A stretch of DNA of 64,000 bases from JABABV01 sp965222755. GTDB lineage: Bacteria > Bacillota_I > Bacilli_A > Mycoplasmatales > JABABV01. The notes below the pieces were generated by a model. The model saw only the letters and a list, made by a program, of their open reading frames with translations, had not been told where the DNA came from and searched no databases. This document shows positions 54,208-64,000 of the stretch, piece by piece. How positions within the stretch are numbered: the first letter of the stretch is position 1; each line of letters opens with the position of its first letter. Location: positions 248,001 to 312,000 of the forward strand of contig CBDCUK010000001.1 in NCBI GenBank assembly GCA_965222755.1, given 5' to 3'. Position numbers and translations under genes: made by a program.

Positions 54208-56826
54208 ATGACAACGACAAATAACAAAGAAAGCAATGAAGTAAAAACATGATTAGAAAACAATAAATGAAAAGAAGAAATAAAAGAAAAAAAATGAATT
54301 AAATTTGATCTGCATCACCACACATATTCTGATACTATAAACATAGATAAAACAAGACACAGGAATCTGAAAGACATAAAAAAAATGATTAATATATATT
54401 TACAAGAAAATGAAAAATATGACAATAAAGGTATTGGTTGTTTAATATATATTACGGACCATTATAAAATATCATGTGATGCTATAAAAAAATATAAACA
54501 ACATATAAAAGATGAATCACTAAAAATTAATATTGGTCCAGGAGTGGAATTAGGATTTAAGTTGTATGAGAAAAACAAAGATGAAATAAAAGAAAAATAT
54601 GATGAATTATGTAAAAATTATCTTTCTAATGAAAAAAATAAAAAAGAAGACAAAGAATATTTCAAGGAACAAAATAAAGAAAAGAAAATCAATATTATTC
54701 GAGAGTACTACGCAATAAAAATAGACGTAATATTTTTATTTAATGACTCATTAATTCCAAATGATTATGCCATAATAAATTCTATAATAAAAAAAGTCTG
54801 ATCTGTAGACGAAAACAACGAAAAATTTAATAGAATAGATATAGAAGAGAATTTTTATTTATTGTGTAATAAATTTCTTACTTCAAAATTTGAGTTTATA
54901 ACTAGTGTGCATTGATTAAAATCTTCTTCTGATTTGTTTAAAATGAAAAATAAAAATGAAAAAAAGTATTTAGGTTTATTTAACTATTTTGATTTATTCG
55001 AAGGAAAACAATTTGCAACAAAATATTTAGAAATAATTAAAAAAACTGCTAAAAAAGCTAAAGAAACTACTGGAAATAATTTTAATACAGTGTGGGGAAC
55101 AGATGCCAGATTTATAGAATGTTCTAGTCAAGGATGTAACGAATGTTTTAAACACAATATCAAAAAAGTACCTCTTTATTATGCAGAAAATAATTTTAAT
55201 GGACTTAAAAAAATATCTGAATATAAACACAGAATAAAAAGTATTCAAAATGATAATGAGGTTTTATATTGAGTTATTGATAATTATATAACATCCATTG
55301 AAATTAATAATCAAAAAATATTTTTAGACAAAGGTGTCAATATAATTATTGGGCGTAGAGGCGGAGGGAAAACTTATTTATATAATTCTATAAAACACAA
55401 TATTCAAAAAGAGATCAAAATAAATAATAATAATAAAATAAACAACGATATTAAAGTTAATTTTAAAGAAAAAGAAATTGAAATTGGTTATAAAAATCAA
55501 AATGAATTAGCGGTAGCAATATCTGATAGTATAGAATATAGCAAACTACCAATGGAAAACGAGCTAAAGACAATCAGAAAAGATATAGCCAAAAAATTTG
55601 AAAAAATTTGAAACAAAAAAGATAAAATTAAAAAATTAAAAAATAGTTTGAAATTAGCATTTAAAAATATTGTTTTAAAAAATATAGAAAATCAGAAAAT
55701 CAAAAATCCTGAAGCCAAAATCAGAATATCATTATTAACAATAATCAAAAACAGAATGTTGAAAATGGAAAATGATAAAATTATAAAAAAAATGGAAAAT
55801 GATCAAAAATCAATTAATAAATTTTTAAAAACATTAGATGAAAATAATACATCATGATTAAAAATTAAAATAAAAGAAATCGATAATAATATAAAAAATA
55901 TGTTTAAAAACAACAAATACAAAACAGACTTTAATATTAAATGTTTTTTAAAAGTTTTAGATGACTTATCTAAAAAACAATCAGAAAAATCTGATTCTAG
56001 TAAATTAGAAGTGGATATAAATGATTTAAAAATTAAAATTATAAAAACTTGTGAAGAATTACAGGATCTTAAATCAGAATTTAAGGAAGAATTATCAGCA
56101 TTTCATAATGAAATTATAGAAGAATATAATGATAAAAAATTTGAAAAAGGAAATAAAAAAATTAAAAGTAATCTAGAAAGTGATGTAGATAAAAAAATCA
56201 TAAATACTAAAATGGAAATTAAAATAAAAAGTAATAATTTATTATTAGAATTTTTAGATAATAATTTTAAAAATAAAGATATGTCTTGAAATGAGTTGTG
56301 TGCAACTGAATTAAAAATTAAAACATTAAAAACAGATGGGTTCACAAAATTATTTAAATTATGAATAGAAAAAAAAGTGGAATCTATTACTTCTGTTTAT
56401 ATAGGTGATGCATTAATTGATAACTACTCTATGGGGCAACAACACGAAGCTTATTTAAAAGAATTTTTTAAATCAATAAACAAAAAAGATATCATAATGA
56501 TAGATCAACCAGAAAACGATTTAGATAATCAAACTATAAACTCAGTTATTATTAAGCAGTTTCAAGAATGAGGATTTAAAAAACAAGTCATTGTGGTCAC
56601 TAATAATCCTTTACTAGCAATAAACAGTGATCCTCAGTCAATAATATTATCTAATTACAAAAATAATATTGAATTAGGGTCTGATATCCAATACACATCG
56701 ATTAAAACTTCTGATTTAAATCAAGACAAAATTATAAAATTATTAGATGGTGATAAATCTTATTTAAGAAATAGATTTATTAACTACGGAGGGTATAATG
56801 TTAAATGGAAAAAAAATAATAATTAA
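54208..56826 (+). CDS. PHP-domain ATPase (TrlF-like), putative defence protein
   Basis: 872 residues; AAAGAGGG before the ATG. The N-terminus is a PHP phosphoesterase: FDLHHHTYSD (residues 33-42), ITDH and a GPGVEL stretch, followed by SVHWL. An SMC/ABC-like ATPase follows: Walker A GRRGGGKT (about 382-389), a long Lys/Glu/Asn-rich coiled-coil region (about 400-700), signature YSMGQQ (about 740) and Walker B MIDQPENDLDN (about 764-774), then VTNNP. This order matches TrlF-family proteins, thought to be nuclease-ATPases. The gene has a small overlapping partner and faces the MORC-Z1 set. Confidence 0.8.
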
Positions 56827-57085
56827 TAAAGAATTTATAAATAAAATAGAAGCAGAAATAACAGATACTGAGATTGAGGATTTAATAGAATTTTTACTAA
56901 ATGATGATGTTGTAATAAATATAAACGATAATGATCTTGAAGACAAAATAAAATGAACAAAAAGATTGATTATTGAATTAAAAGGGAAATTAAAAGAAAA
57001 AAAAATAAAGTTTATTAATTTTGAAGAAAAAATAATAAATAAAGGTGAGCCTGGTTATGAGGAGATCAATAATTTCAATGAATAA
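56798..57085 (+). CDS. Small acidic partner of the PHP-ATPase
   Basis: 95 residues; ACGGAGGG lies five bases before the ATG at 56798, which is inside the last 29 bases of the ATPase gene. Highly charged, helix-prone, with TDTEIEDLIEFLL and NDNDLEDKIKW. One TGA Trp codon. No family recognised. The overlap implies coupled translation and a stoichiometric partner, perhaps an inhibitor or adaptor (inference). Confidence 0.65.
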
Positions 57086-57131
57086 AAAAAATACAGAATA
57101 ATTTAATTATTATTCTGTATTTTTTTTATTC
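57085..57131. terminator. Bidirectional terminator between the two defence units
   Basis: AAATACAGAATAA / TTATTCTGTATTT hairpin with A and T runs on its flanks, between convergent transcripts. Confidence 0.8.
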
Positions 57132-57162
57132 ATTGAACATATAATTTTTATCAATAATAACT

Positions 57163-58065
57163 TTAATTTAATTTAAGTTTATTACAAAAATCATTTATTT
57201 TTATTGTTTTAACATCATCCATTATTACTTGATAGTGTAATTTAGATAAGTTTATTTTATCAGATTTAATTACGTTTATTTTTGGTATTGAAACATTATC
57301 ATAAAATCTAATTATGTATTTATCAACACTAAATTTAATTTTATTAGCATTTATATCTTGAGTTAAATTAAATTTTAATTTATCTAAACTATAAGAGTAA
57401 TTACATTTTTTTATATCTATACTATTAATTAATTCTAGAAGTGTTATTCCGTTTTCATCTTCAAATAAATTCAAAGTAACTAATAATAAATTTTTATAAT
57501 CGTGATTACTTTGATTATAAGACATCATGTATCTAAAATTATAATTTAAAGATGATTTTATTTCTAAGTATTTTCCATTGACATAAAAATCAAACATACT
57601 ATTCATGTTATCGTGATAGAAAAATTCCATATCAACATTATTTTGTTTCATATATTTTATAAACATAAACTCTGCGAACAATCCTTGTATTTCTATTTTA
57701 GTAAAATCAGATATTTGTTTAAAATAATTTTCAATTACATTTAATGATTCACCAATTGATCTACTTTTTTTAGACTCCATTAATGATTTTATAATAAAAA
57801 ATATAGTTGAAGCTTCGCTATCATCCATTCCCTTATTAAGTTTAAATTCGATGGCTTCGCCTTCAAGCGCATAATTTTTATTATTTTGGAAGTTATCAGA
57901 AAATTTAATATTATTAATAAACTTTCAGTAACGATAATCTTTACTCGGAACATTACTTTTTTTAGTATTTATAATCATAAAAGTATCATTAATTTTTATT
58001 AAGTATAAATTTAATTTTAAATCTCTTACTAAAACACTTTCATCTTTTACTAAAAATTCTTGCAT
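57163..58065 (-). CDS. PD-(D/E)XK protein of MORC-Z1 defence systems (DUF4420-like)
   Basis: 300 residues; GAAGGT before the ATG at 58065, six bases past the Z1 stop. The nuclease-like core is EIQGLFAEFMFIKYM (Glu helix), then MFDFYVNGKYLEIKSS, giving D-x(n)-E-x-K. It fits the PD-(D/E)XK motif proteins found in operons with MORC ATPases and Z1 proteins. Probably the cutting subunit. Both core elements are intact. Confidence 0.72.
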
Positions 58066-58071
58066 AATAAT

Positions 58072-59649
58072 TTACCTTCTTTTTATATTTGATGTTAAAT
58101 TAAACTCATCAAAAGCTTTGTTCATTTTTTTTAAATATAGTATAACTTTTATAAAATTTTCTTCTTCTAAAATATTGTTTGTAAAGAAAGACACTAGTTT
58201 TTTATCAATATTTCTTATTTCAAATAATGTTTTTCTAGTATTTTCGTTAACAATAACCGTCATATATTTATATCGATTCAGCTCTGTTTTGCGATATCCA
58301 AATCAACGAGCTCTTTGCAATAATGTATCAGCAGATATTTTTGTTTTTTTTGGTACATTAATCATTAAATTTACTAATAAATACTGAAAAGTAATACCTC
58401 GAGATAATAAAGCTCCACCAACTACAATAGTTGATTTGTAACTACCTGATTTATAAGTTTTACTTTCATTATTATTTGTATCACTATTGAATAAAACAAC
58501 TTGATTATTATTAATAATATTTTTAATAGTACTTAAAAATTCCTCATTTATATACTCATTTAAATCTATGTTTCTTTTTTCAAAAAATGAAATTTCTTTT
58601 TTAAAACATTCTTTTAGACTTTCTGTGTTTTTAATATGAGAAATTGTGTTTTTTATTTTATTATTAATAGTTTTTTCAATGATTTTTTTTGTATCTTTAT
58701 GCTTTTTTATTTCCTTATGAACATTAACTAGAAATTCATATTTATCATTTGTTTGGTTTTGTAATTCAAATAATGCTGCGCTAAAAAAATATATGTATAA
58801 AGTTTCTTCGATTAATTTATTAATGTTTTCTGTTTTATCAATATTTTTATCTAAATCATATATATTGTTTTTTGGTATATTAAAAAAATGATTTCCCGTA
58901 TAATTTTTACTAGATTTAAATTTTACAATAGCACTTGGAAACAAACCTATAGATTTTGAAGACATTAAATTAGCATATGGTGTAGCAGTAATTTGAATAA
59001 ACTTAGAATTATCTTTTCTATTTAGAATAGATATTAATTTTTCATAAATAGATGATGGATCTCCAATATTTATGGAACCGTAATCAGATTCATCATCAAA
59101 TATTGCTATTTTTATATCAGCTAAATTACTAGCATTAATAAGGTTTAATAATTTCTTTAAATCTTTTTCTAATTTTGGAATATTAATTAACAATTTGTGT
59201 TTATTTAATTCTTCTTTTAAATCAATATCTAAATTAAAAGAATTTTTATTTAGATAATAAAAATTATTTAATTTTTGATTTAAGTTTATTTCTTGGATTC
59301 TTTGATTGGTCTGTTCATATAGTGAACTTGTATGCCCGCCTACTATAATAACAATTGAAAAATCTTCATCTAAAAAGGAAAGGGCGTTTGCTATTATATT
59401 ATCTGTTTTACCAGACTGCACGTCTCCTCAACATAATATATTTTTATTATTTATTAATGTTTTTTTAATATTTTTAATATTAGCATATATATTATTAGTG
59501 TATTCTTTTGAGTTTTCTATATTATTTAATAAGTAATCGCTTTTTTCTATTTTATATTGCAAAAACATATCTAAAAATAATTGATTTTTTGATTTAATAC
59601 TACTTGCTTTAGGTAAGATTATTTTTTTCGGTAATCAAATTTTAAACAT
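58072..59649 (-). CDS. Z1-domain helicase-like ATPase
   Basis: 525 residues. Walker A GDVQSGKT (75-82), DDESDYG Walker B (about 185), ITATPYA near 216, and the Z1 signature: GGALLSRGITF, then DTLLQRARWFGYR near the C-terminus. Z1 proteins usually run to about 900 residues, so this is a short form, yet the whole core is present. The ATG at 59649 follows the MORC stop after three bases, with no clear ribosome site, so it may depend on translation of the gene before it. Superfamily 2-type motor of a MORC-linked restriction-like system. Confidence 0.85.
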
Positions 59650-59652
59650 ATA

Positions 59653-61464
59653 TTAAGAATTTTTCTTAATAGATATATATTTTGCAACATTAGATAAAAG
59701 TTCAGAATAAGATTTAAAGTTGAAAAGATTTATTCCTGCAATTCGTTCATTATCTTTAGAATCTAATATCCATTGAGTTAAACCTTGTACAATTCCTATT
59801 TTACAAAACATGACTATTTTATCATCGCTTAATGTTGTTTCGCTATCTTTTAATGCGAAACAAGGTTTTCAAAAATCATGATTAACATTAATTGTGATTT
59901 TGAATTTATGATGATCGCAATTAATTAATTCATATTTTATAAAATCATCATAATTTAATTGTTCTAATGATATACTTCCTGTAACTTTTTTTTGATAATT
60001 AGGGAAGTTTATATTAAATAAAAAATTATTTTGATTTTCTATTTGATCAATTGTGTGGTTTATAGGACTTACATTTAAATTATTTTTAAAATTATCGTGT
60101 ATTGTTTCTTCGTTCTTTTCATTCGGTTTACTTGATGGTGTGTTTTTAAAGGCAGATTGTTGTAATTTATTTAATTTTAATAAATATTTATTATATTTAT
60201 CTGTAATTTTTTTAACAGCTCCATAAAAGGCATCTTCAGCTTTAGTATTAGTGAATTCAAAACCACTTTTATTATTATTTATTGATATAATATCACCGCT
60301 TATTCCATTATATCAATTATCGATATCAAAATAACCAAATCATCTTTCTTTATGGTTTGTTGAGCCACTTGTATTCGAGTCGCTTCCTTTTTATGAAATA
60401 TCTAAATTTCTATAAAAATTATTTTTATCATTTGGACCGCATTTAATAGCTCTCTTATTTTGAAAAATTGTTAATCCTTTATATTTTTTATAACTTTTAT
60501 GACCTTTTTTAGATTCTGCAAAACGATACAACAAAACCCCAATTTGACCTTTAATAATTCTTGTTATTCCTAAATCATCTTTAAAAGGAACTTCTATACT
60601 TCATTTTAAATCTTGATTTTTAAATAATTTTTCTTTAAAGTCGTTGCCTTCTTTTGTTTGATTAAGACTCCCAAAATTATTATTTAATTTTTGATTGTAA
60701 TCGTTTATATCATGAATTTTTTTGTTTCAATAATTTAAATTTTCAAATTTCGGAAACAATGGTTTTACTTTAGCAAAATATGGTTTTATACCTTTTTCTT
60801 TAGAATAAATAAATTCTACATTTATTGATATATCTTTTAAAAAATTTTTATAACGTCATCCTAAACAACTTATCAAGTAATTAAAGGCTTCTATTGATCC
60901 ATATTTAAATTTACCTTTTCTAATCTTAGATAATTTAATTGTAGTTCCAAAATGATATTTTATATTATCATTGGTTTTACTAAGATCTTTAATATGATAT
61001 TCAATTTGTCCTTTTTTGTGTTTTTCTAAATAATCTAAATCTATTTCTAAATTCAATAATTGATAATCTTCTCTAAAACGAGTGAAAATTTCTAATTTTC
61101 TAGCAAGGTAGAAAGCTGACTGTTTCATACCTATTCCGTATATGTTCATATCACTATCTTTTTTTATATTATGTTTATTTCCGACATTAATTGCATTATC
61201 TAACGTTCGTTCATCCATACCATAAGCATTATCTCTAATCACAAAGGTTCCATCAACTTTATCTATTGTTATGTTGATTTCTTTATTAGTATTTAATGTT
61301 TTGCTAAAACTGGAAATAGAATTATCAATTAATTCAGATATCATTAATAAGGGATTTGTTGTAAGTGTTGAATAATTTTCAAAATCAGATACATCTTTTA
61401 TCATTATTCTTGCATCACTATTGCTGTCAATATTATTAATGATTGTTTTTTCAATATTATTCAT
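59653..61464 (-). pseudogene. MORC-type GHKL ATPase with in-frame stop
   Basis: GGACGA and ATG at 61464. N-box ELIDNS (44-49), G1 DNAYGMDE (78-85) and G2 YGIGMKQSAF (109-118) make a clear GHKL ATP site. RFREDYQLL and KYHFGTTIKL follow, as in MutL/MORC relatives. The frame meets TAA at 60391-60393 (codon 358, after RNLDIS) but continues in the same frame, with sensible protein (STNHKERWFGYFD), to TAA at 59653. A one-base change from CAA, GAA or TGA would explain it. The gene may be dead, split into two chains, or mis-sequenced. Upstream partner of the Z1 gene. Confidence 0.75.
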
Positions 61465-61779
61465 AATTATCGTCCTTTAATTTTGTGTTTATTTTTAAGT
61501 ATATAGATAAAATTTTAACATTTTCAAGATAATAAATCTAGTATAAAATACTAGATAAATTTTAAGTTATAATAAATTAATAATATGATTTATTAAAACA
61601 GAACATAAAAAAACCATGAAACTTCTTTGGAAAAAGTTTCAGGATAGAAGAAAAGGGGAAGCAATAACTTTCCTTCATAAAACAATTCATAAAAGTTATA
61701 ATATATATAGTGAAAAAATAGTGCAATAAACATATCTATAATATTTATAAAAACATCAAAATAAACGAAAGGAGTTTTT
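61465..61779. other. Divergent intergenic region
   Basis: About 315 AT-rich bases. It contains an imperfect AAAAAACCATGAAACTTC / GAAAAAGTTTCAGG hairpin near 61608-61645. No coding frame seen. Confidence 0.35.
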
Positions 61780-62126
61780 GTGATAAAACTGATCAAAAAT
61801 AAATATTTAGTTTTTTGAAGCTGACCTGTGATTATTTTTAATTTCACTTTTCTGTCATTGTTTTTCTCTTGATTACATTGCAAAGCAACAACAATCATGA
61901 TGTGGGATTATTATTGTGCATGATCAGCGCTTTAGTCGGAACTATATTTTTCGATTTTTTAATTTTCATATCTTTGATATCAAAAATTAAGAAAGTCTTT
62001 TATAATAATGTTGCTATTTCTCATAAATTATCATTAGGATTATTATTACTAATAATAATTACTTTTGGAATTGGTGCTTTAGTTATTGTTATAATTACAA
62101 ATAAAAAGGAATTAGATTTAGTTTAA
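61780..62126 (+). pseudogene. Membrane protein, probably frameshifted
   Basis: AAAGGAG at 61768-61774 and GTG at 61780 open a frame with one hydrophobic segment (YLVFWSWPVIIFNF), closing at a TAG near 61932. A second frame, open from about 61836 to TAA at 62124, supplies two further hydrophobic segments (LLLCMISALVG, LGLLLLIIITFGIGAL). The two join into a three- or four-helix protein of about 115 residues if one base is shifted near the T-rich stretch at 61840-61865. Alternatively it is two small ORFs, but the second lacks a good start site. Family unknown. Confidence 0.4.
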
Positions 62127-62484
62127 AAAATATTAAAGCTGAAAAAGCTATAGTTATTTTACTTTTTTTATTATTTTATATTAATTTATTCCTTGATATT
62201 TCGTTAACCAAGATAAAATATCCAATCAACATCTAATATCTTTTACATAATTTATGATATTATTAAAATCATAAATTAAAATATTATACATTAAAAACCC
62301 AAAACTTTATTAAAAGTTTTGGGTTTTTAAAAAGGTATTAAATGGCATCTTCTTATTTTTATGATTTAAATTATACTTGATAATAAAATGTAATTTAAAA
62401 AAATTAATTATATTAGACTAAAGTTTTAATTCTTAAAATTATGCCTTTGATAATTATGATTAGTTATTAAAAAACATAATAGTT
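62127..62484. other. Intergenic region
   Basis: About 360 AT-rich bases without a coding frame. It holds the strong terminator at 62287-62329. Confidence 0.45.
62287..62329. terminator. Strong terminator hairpin
   Basis: AAAACCCAAAACTTT / AAAGTTTTGGGTTTT stem with runs on both sides. Similar to the hairpin at 50392-50432. Confidence 0.75.
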
Positions 62485-63295
62485 TTAGTTTGTAGTTCAA
62501 TAATTAACATCGTATTTTAAACTACTTTTACCATTATCTAATAATATTGGTGAAGCAATTTGGCATGATGCTGTTCCTAAAAGTTTATCAGAAATTGTGA
62601 CTGTTACTTTCCCTGAGTTATTAACTTTATTATTAAAATCTAAAACACTTTTAAAGTTTTTCACAATTTTTAAATCAGTTGCTTTAACTCCTGCTCTAAT
62701 CCATTCTGGTTTAACAACTTTAATGATTCCAAGTAAGTTTTGCGCAACTGCTGCTTGTGCAAAACTACTATATTGTTTTTCAACTACTTGATGATTATTA
62801 ATAGTGACGTCAACATCATCAAGATAAGTTCAATTATTAAGTCGATAGTCTCTAGTATATTCTTTTGCATCGATTACACCAATATTCTTAAGTGCATAAA
62901 TCAATCCAGTTTGATAAGAAAAAACATTTTTAATTACTGATCCAGGTGAATTTTTTGTATTTTTATCAAAATATGATTTTTTATTAGTGTGATATTTTGT
63001 AATCTTTTGATTTATTAATACTGGGTCTAGAAAGTTATTGATTGCAAGCGGACTATTAGTAAAGTTATCGCTATTACTAATATCCTTAATTGAAGCATGA
63101 CTAGCTTGATCACGCCAAGTTATTCATGTCTTATTGATTTTATTTTTACGATAATAATAACTAGCTCAGTAAATTCCGTTATGACTAATCAAAAAACCAA
63201 ATGCTAAAATAATTGCAAATATGATTAAATAAATTTTTGTTTTTTTTAGCTTTTTTTAGTTTTGGTTCTTCTGTAATATCGATTACTTTTTTCAT
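62485..63295 (-). pseudogene. Membrane-anchored surface protein, frameshifted at a T8 run
   Basis: AAAAAGGAAG and ATG at 63295 begin a cytoplasmic tail (MKKVIDITEEPKLKKAKK) that runs out of frame. Removing one base from the T8 run at 63240-63247 joins it to a membrane helix (YLIIFAIILAFGFLI) and an outer domain of about 220 residues ending VNYWTTN. The outer domain matches the paralogue at 63313: FSYQTG versus FSYNSG, an AQAAVAQNLLGIIKVVKP segment, and a late CQIA versus CKIA. The total length of 811 bases is one over a multiple of three. A T7 run lies close by. Off state, decay or sequencing error cannot be told apart. Confidence 0.65.
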
Positions 63296-63312
63296 AAATA
63301 CTTCCTTTTTAA

Positions 63313-64000
63313 TTAATTATATGGTCTGATATTCGTTAGTTTTCAAAAGTTTTTATCATAATTTGTTGAACTTGAAGTTGGTATTATTACGATCGGGCAT
63401 GCTATTTTACAACTAATTTTTAAACCTAATTTTTGTGATCCAATCGTTGCTGAAATAACTCCACTATTACTGATTAAGTTTTTATTATCTAAGAAGCTTT
63501 TAAAATTATTAATAATTTTAAAATCATTTTCACTAGTTTGTTTACTAATCAGGTTCGGTTTAATAATTTTAATAATGTTTAAAGCAGTTTCTTGAATTGC
63601 TTTGTTTGCAAAAATCGCATATTGCTTATCTCTATTATCAAATACGTTTACTATTTTTCAGTTTTTAATATTATATGGTGCTGTATATTTATGTTTTGCC
63701 AATGATGAATTAATTATTAAATCATAATATTGACCACTGTTATAAGAAAAAACTTCATCTATTACGGTTGATATAGGTGCTCCTTGATGAGCATAATTAT
63801 TTATCATTATTGGTTTTAATATACTTGTTGATTGTAGTGGTTTATCTTTAAACTTATTTGCTGATGAAATGTTAGAAAGTGATTCTGATAGTGCTTGATT
63901 TACTCAATTGATTTGAGTTTTATTAATTTTATCATTGCGGTAATTAGTCATAAAATTATTAATTTCAAAAAATCCTAAAACCGATCCGATGATAATCAAA
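63313..64000 (-). CDS. Membrane-anchored surface protein, 5' part outside window
   Basis: At least 228 residues; the start lies beyond base 64000. The visible part begins inside a membrane helix (IIIGSVLGFF) and continues as an outer domain: NKTQINWVNQ, FSYNSGQYYDL, AIQETALNIIKIIKPN, KISCKIACP. It ends at TAA 63313-63315. It is a tandem paralogue of the frameshifted gene at 62485, whose ribosome site overlaps this stop region. Function unknown; the repeated Ile-Ile-Lys-x-x-Lys-Pro motif recalls the I-V-x-x-x-K-P helix of the lipoprotein modules. Confidence 0.65.

Noticed and set aside
55027..56345. Minus-strand ORFs within the PHP-ATPase gene
   Set aside because: Reverse-frame shadows of a Lys/Asn-rich coiled coil, with Phe/Ser/Ile-rich translations and no start signals.
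7223..60393. TAA read as a sense codon, to explain the in-frame TAA in three genes
   Set aside because: Intact genes such as mnmA, lacF and the 41415 aldolase end on TAA at the family's normal length, so TAA is a real stop; the three genes are better seen as mutated.

Overview
The window is AT-rich, and UGA is read as tryptophan: nearly every long gene carries in-frame TGA codons at conserved Trp positions and ends only on TAA or TAG. With the density of lipoproteins (Leu/Val-Ser-Cys lipoboxes), this points to a mollicute (Mycoplasma/Spiroplasma/Entomoplasma type). I cannot fix the genus. Gene limits below were re-read with TGA as Trp.

Layout. 1-10.6 kb is a cluster of lipoproteins and anchored surface proteins on both strands. 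They include two seven-repeat Asp-box propellers, several two-module lipoproteins, one pseudogene and a large propeller-like lipoprotein. 10.8-19.9 kb holds housekeeping genes (recD2-type helicase, mnmA, a YhgE/Pip-type membrane protein), two alpha/beta hydrolases flanking a PQ-loop protein, and a pair of secreted unknowns. 20-24 kb is a tandem triplet of near-identical lipoproteins. 24.3-33.1 kb is an accessory/defence region. It carries a C5-methyltransferase restriction pair, a decayed RloC-like ATPase, a PemK/MazF-like gene, an HNH protein, a probable small RNA, a secreted pair, an N6-adenine methyltransferase restriction pair and a broken ImmA/IrrE-like gene. 33.2-41 kb has three more seven-bladed propeller lipoproteins, two module lipoproteins and an SGNH esterase.

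A solitary 5S rRNA at 41.2 kb precedes a compact, overlapping operon read right to left (lacA-lacB-lacF-lacE-membrane protein-class II aldolase) for PTS uptake of lactose/galactose and the tagatose-6-phosphate route. 46.4-54 kb has another lipoprotein, a second class II aldolase that has lost two zinc ligands, a second SGNH esterase, an ECF S-component-like protein and a DegV protein. 54.2-61.5 kb is a compact defence island. A PHP-ATPase of TrlF type and a small overlapping partner converge on a MORC-type GHKL ATPase, a Z1 helicase-like protein and a PD-(D/E)XK protein; the MORC gene has an in-frame TAA. The window ends in two anchored paralogues, one frameshifted at a T8 run and one cut by the window edge.

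Most notable: five paralogous lipoproteins with exactly seven Asp-box repeats behind a shared module; the MORC-Z1-nuclease plus PHP-ATPase island; and an orphan RNA unit at 27.5-27.7 kb with its own promoter and terminator. Several surface genes show homopolymer or nonsense lesions consistent with decay or switching. I could run no homology search, so family names rest on motifs I recognise.
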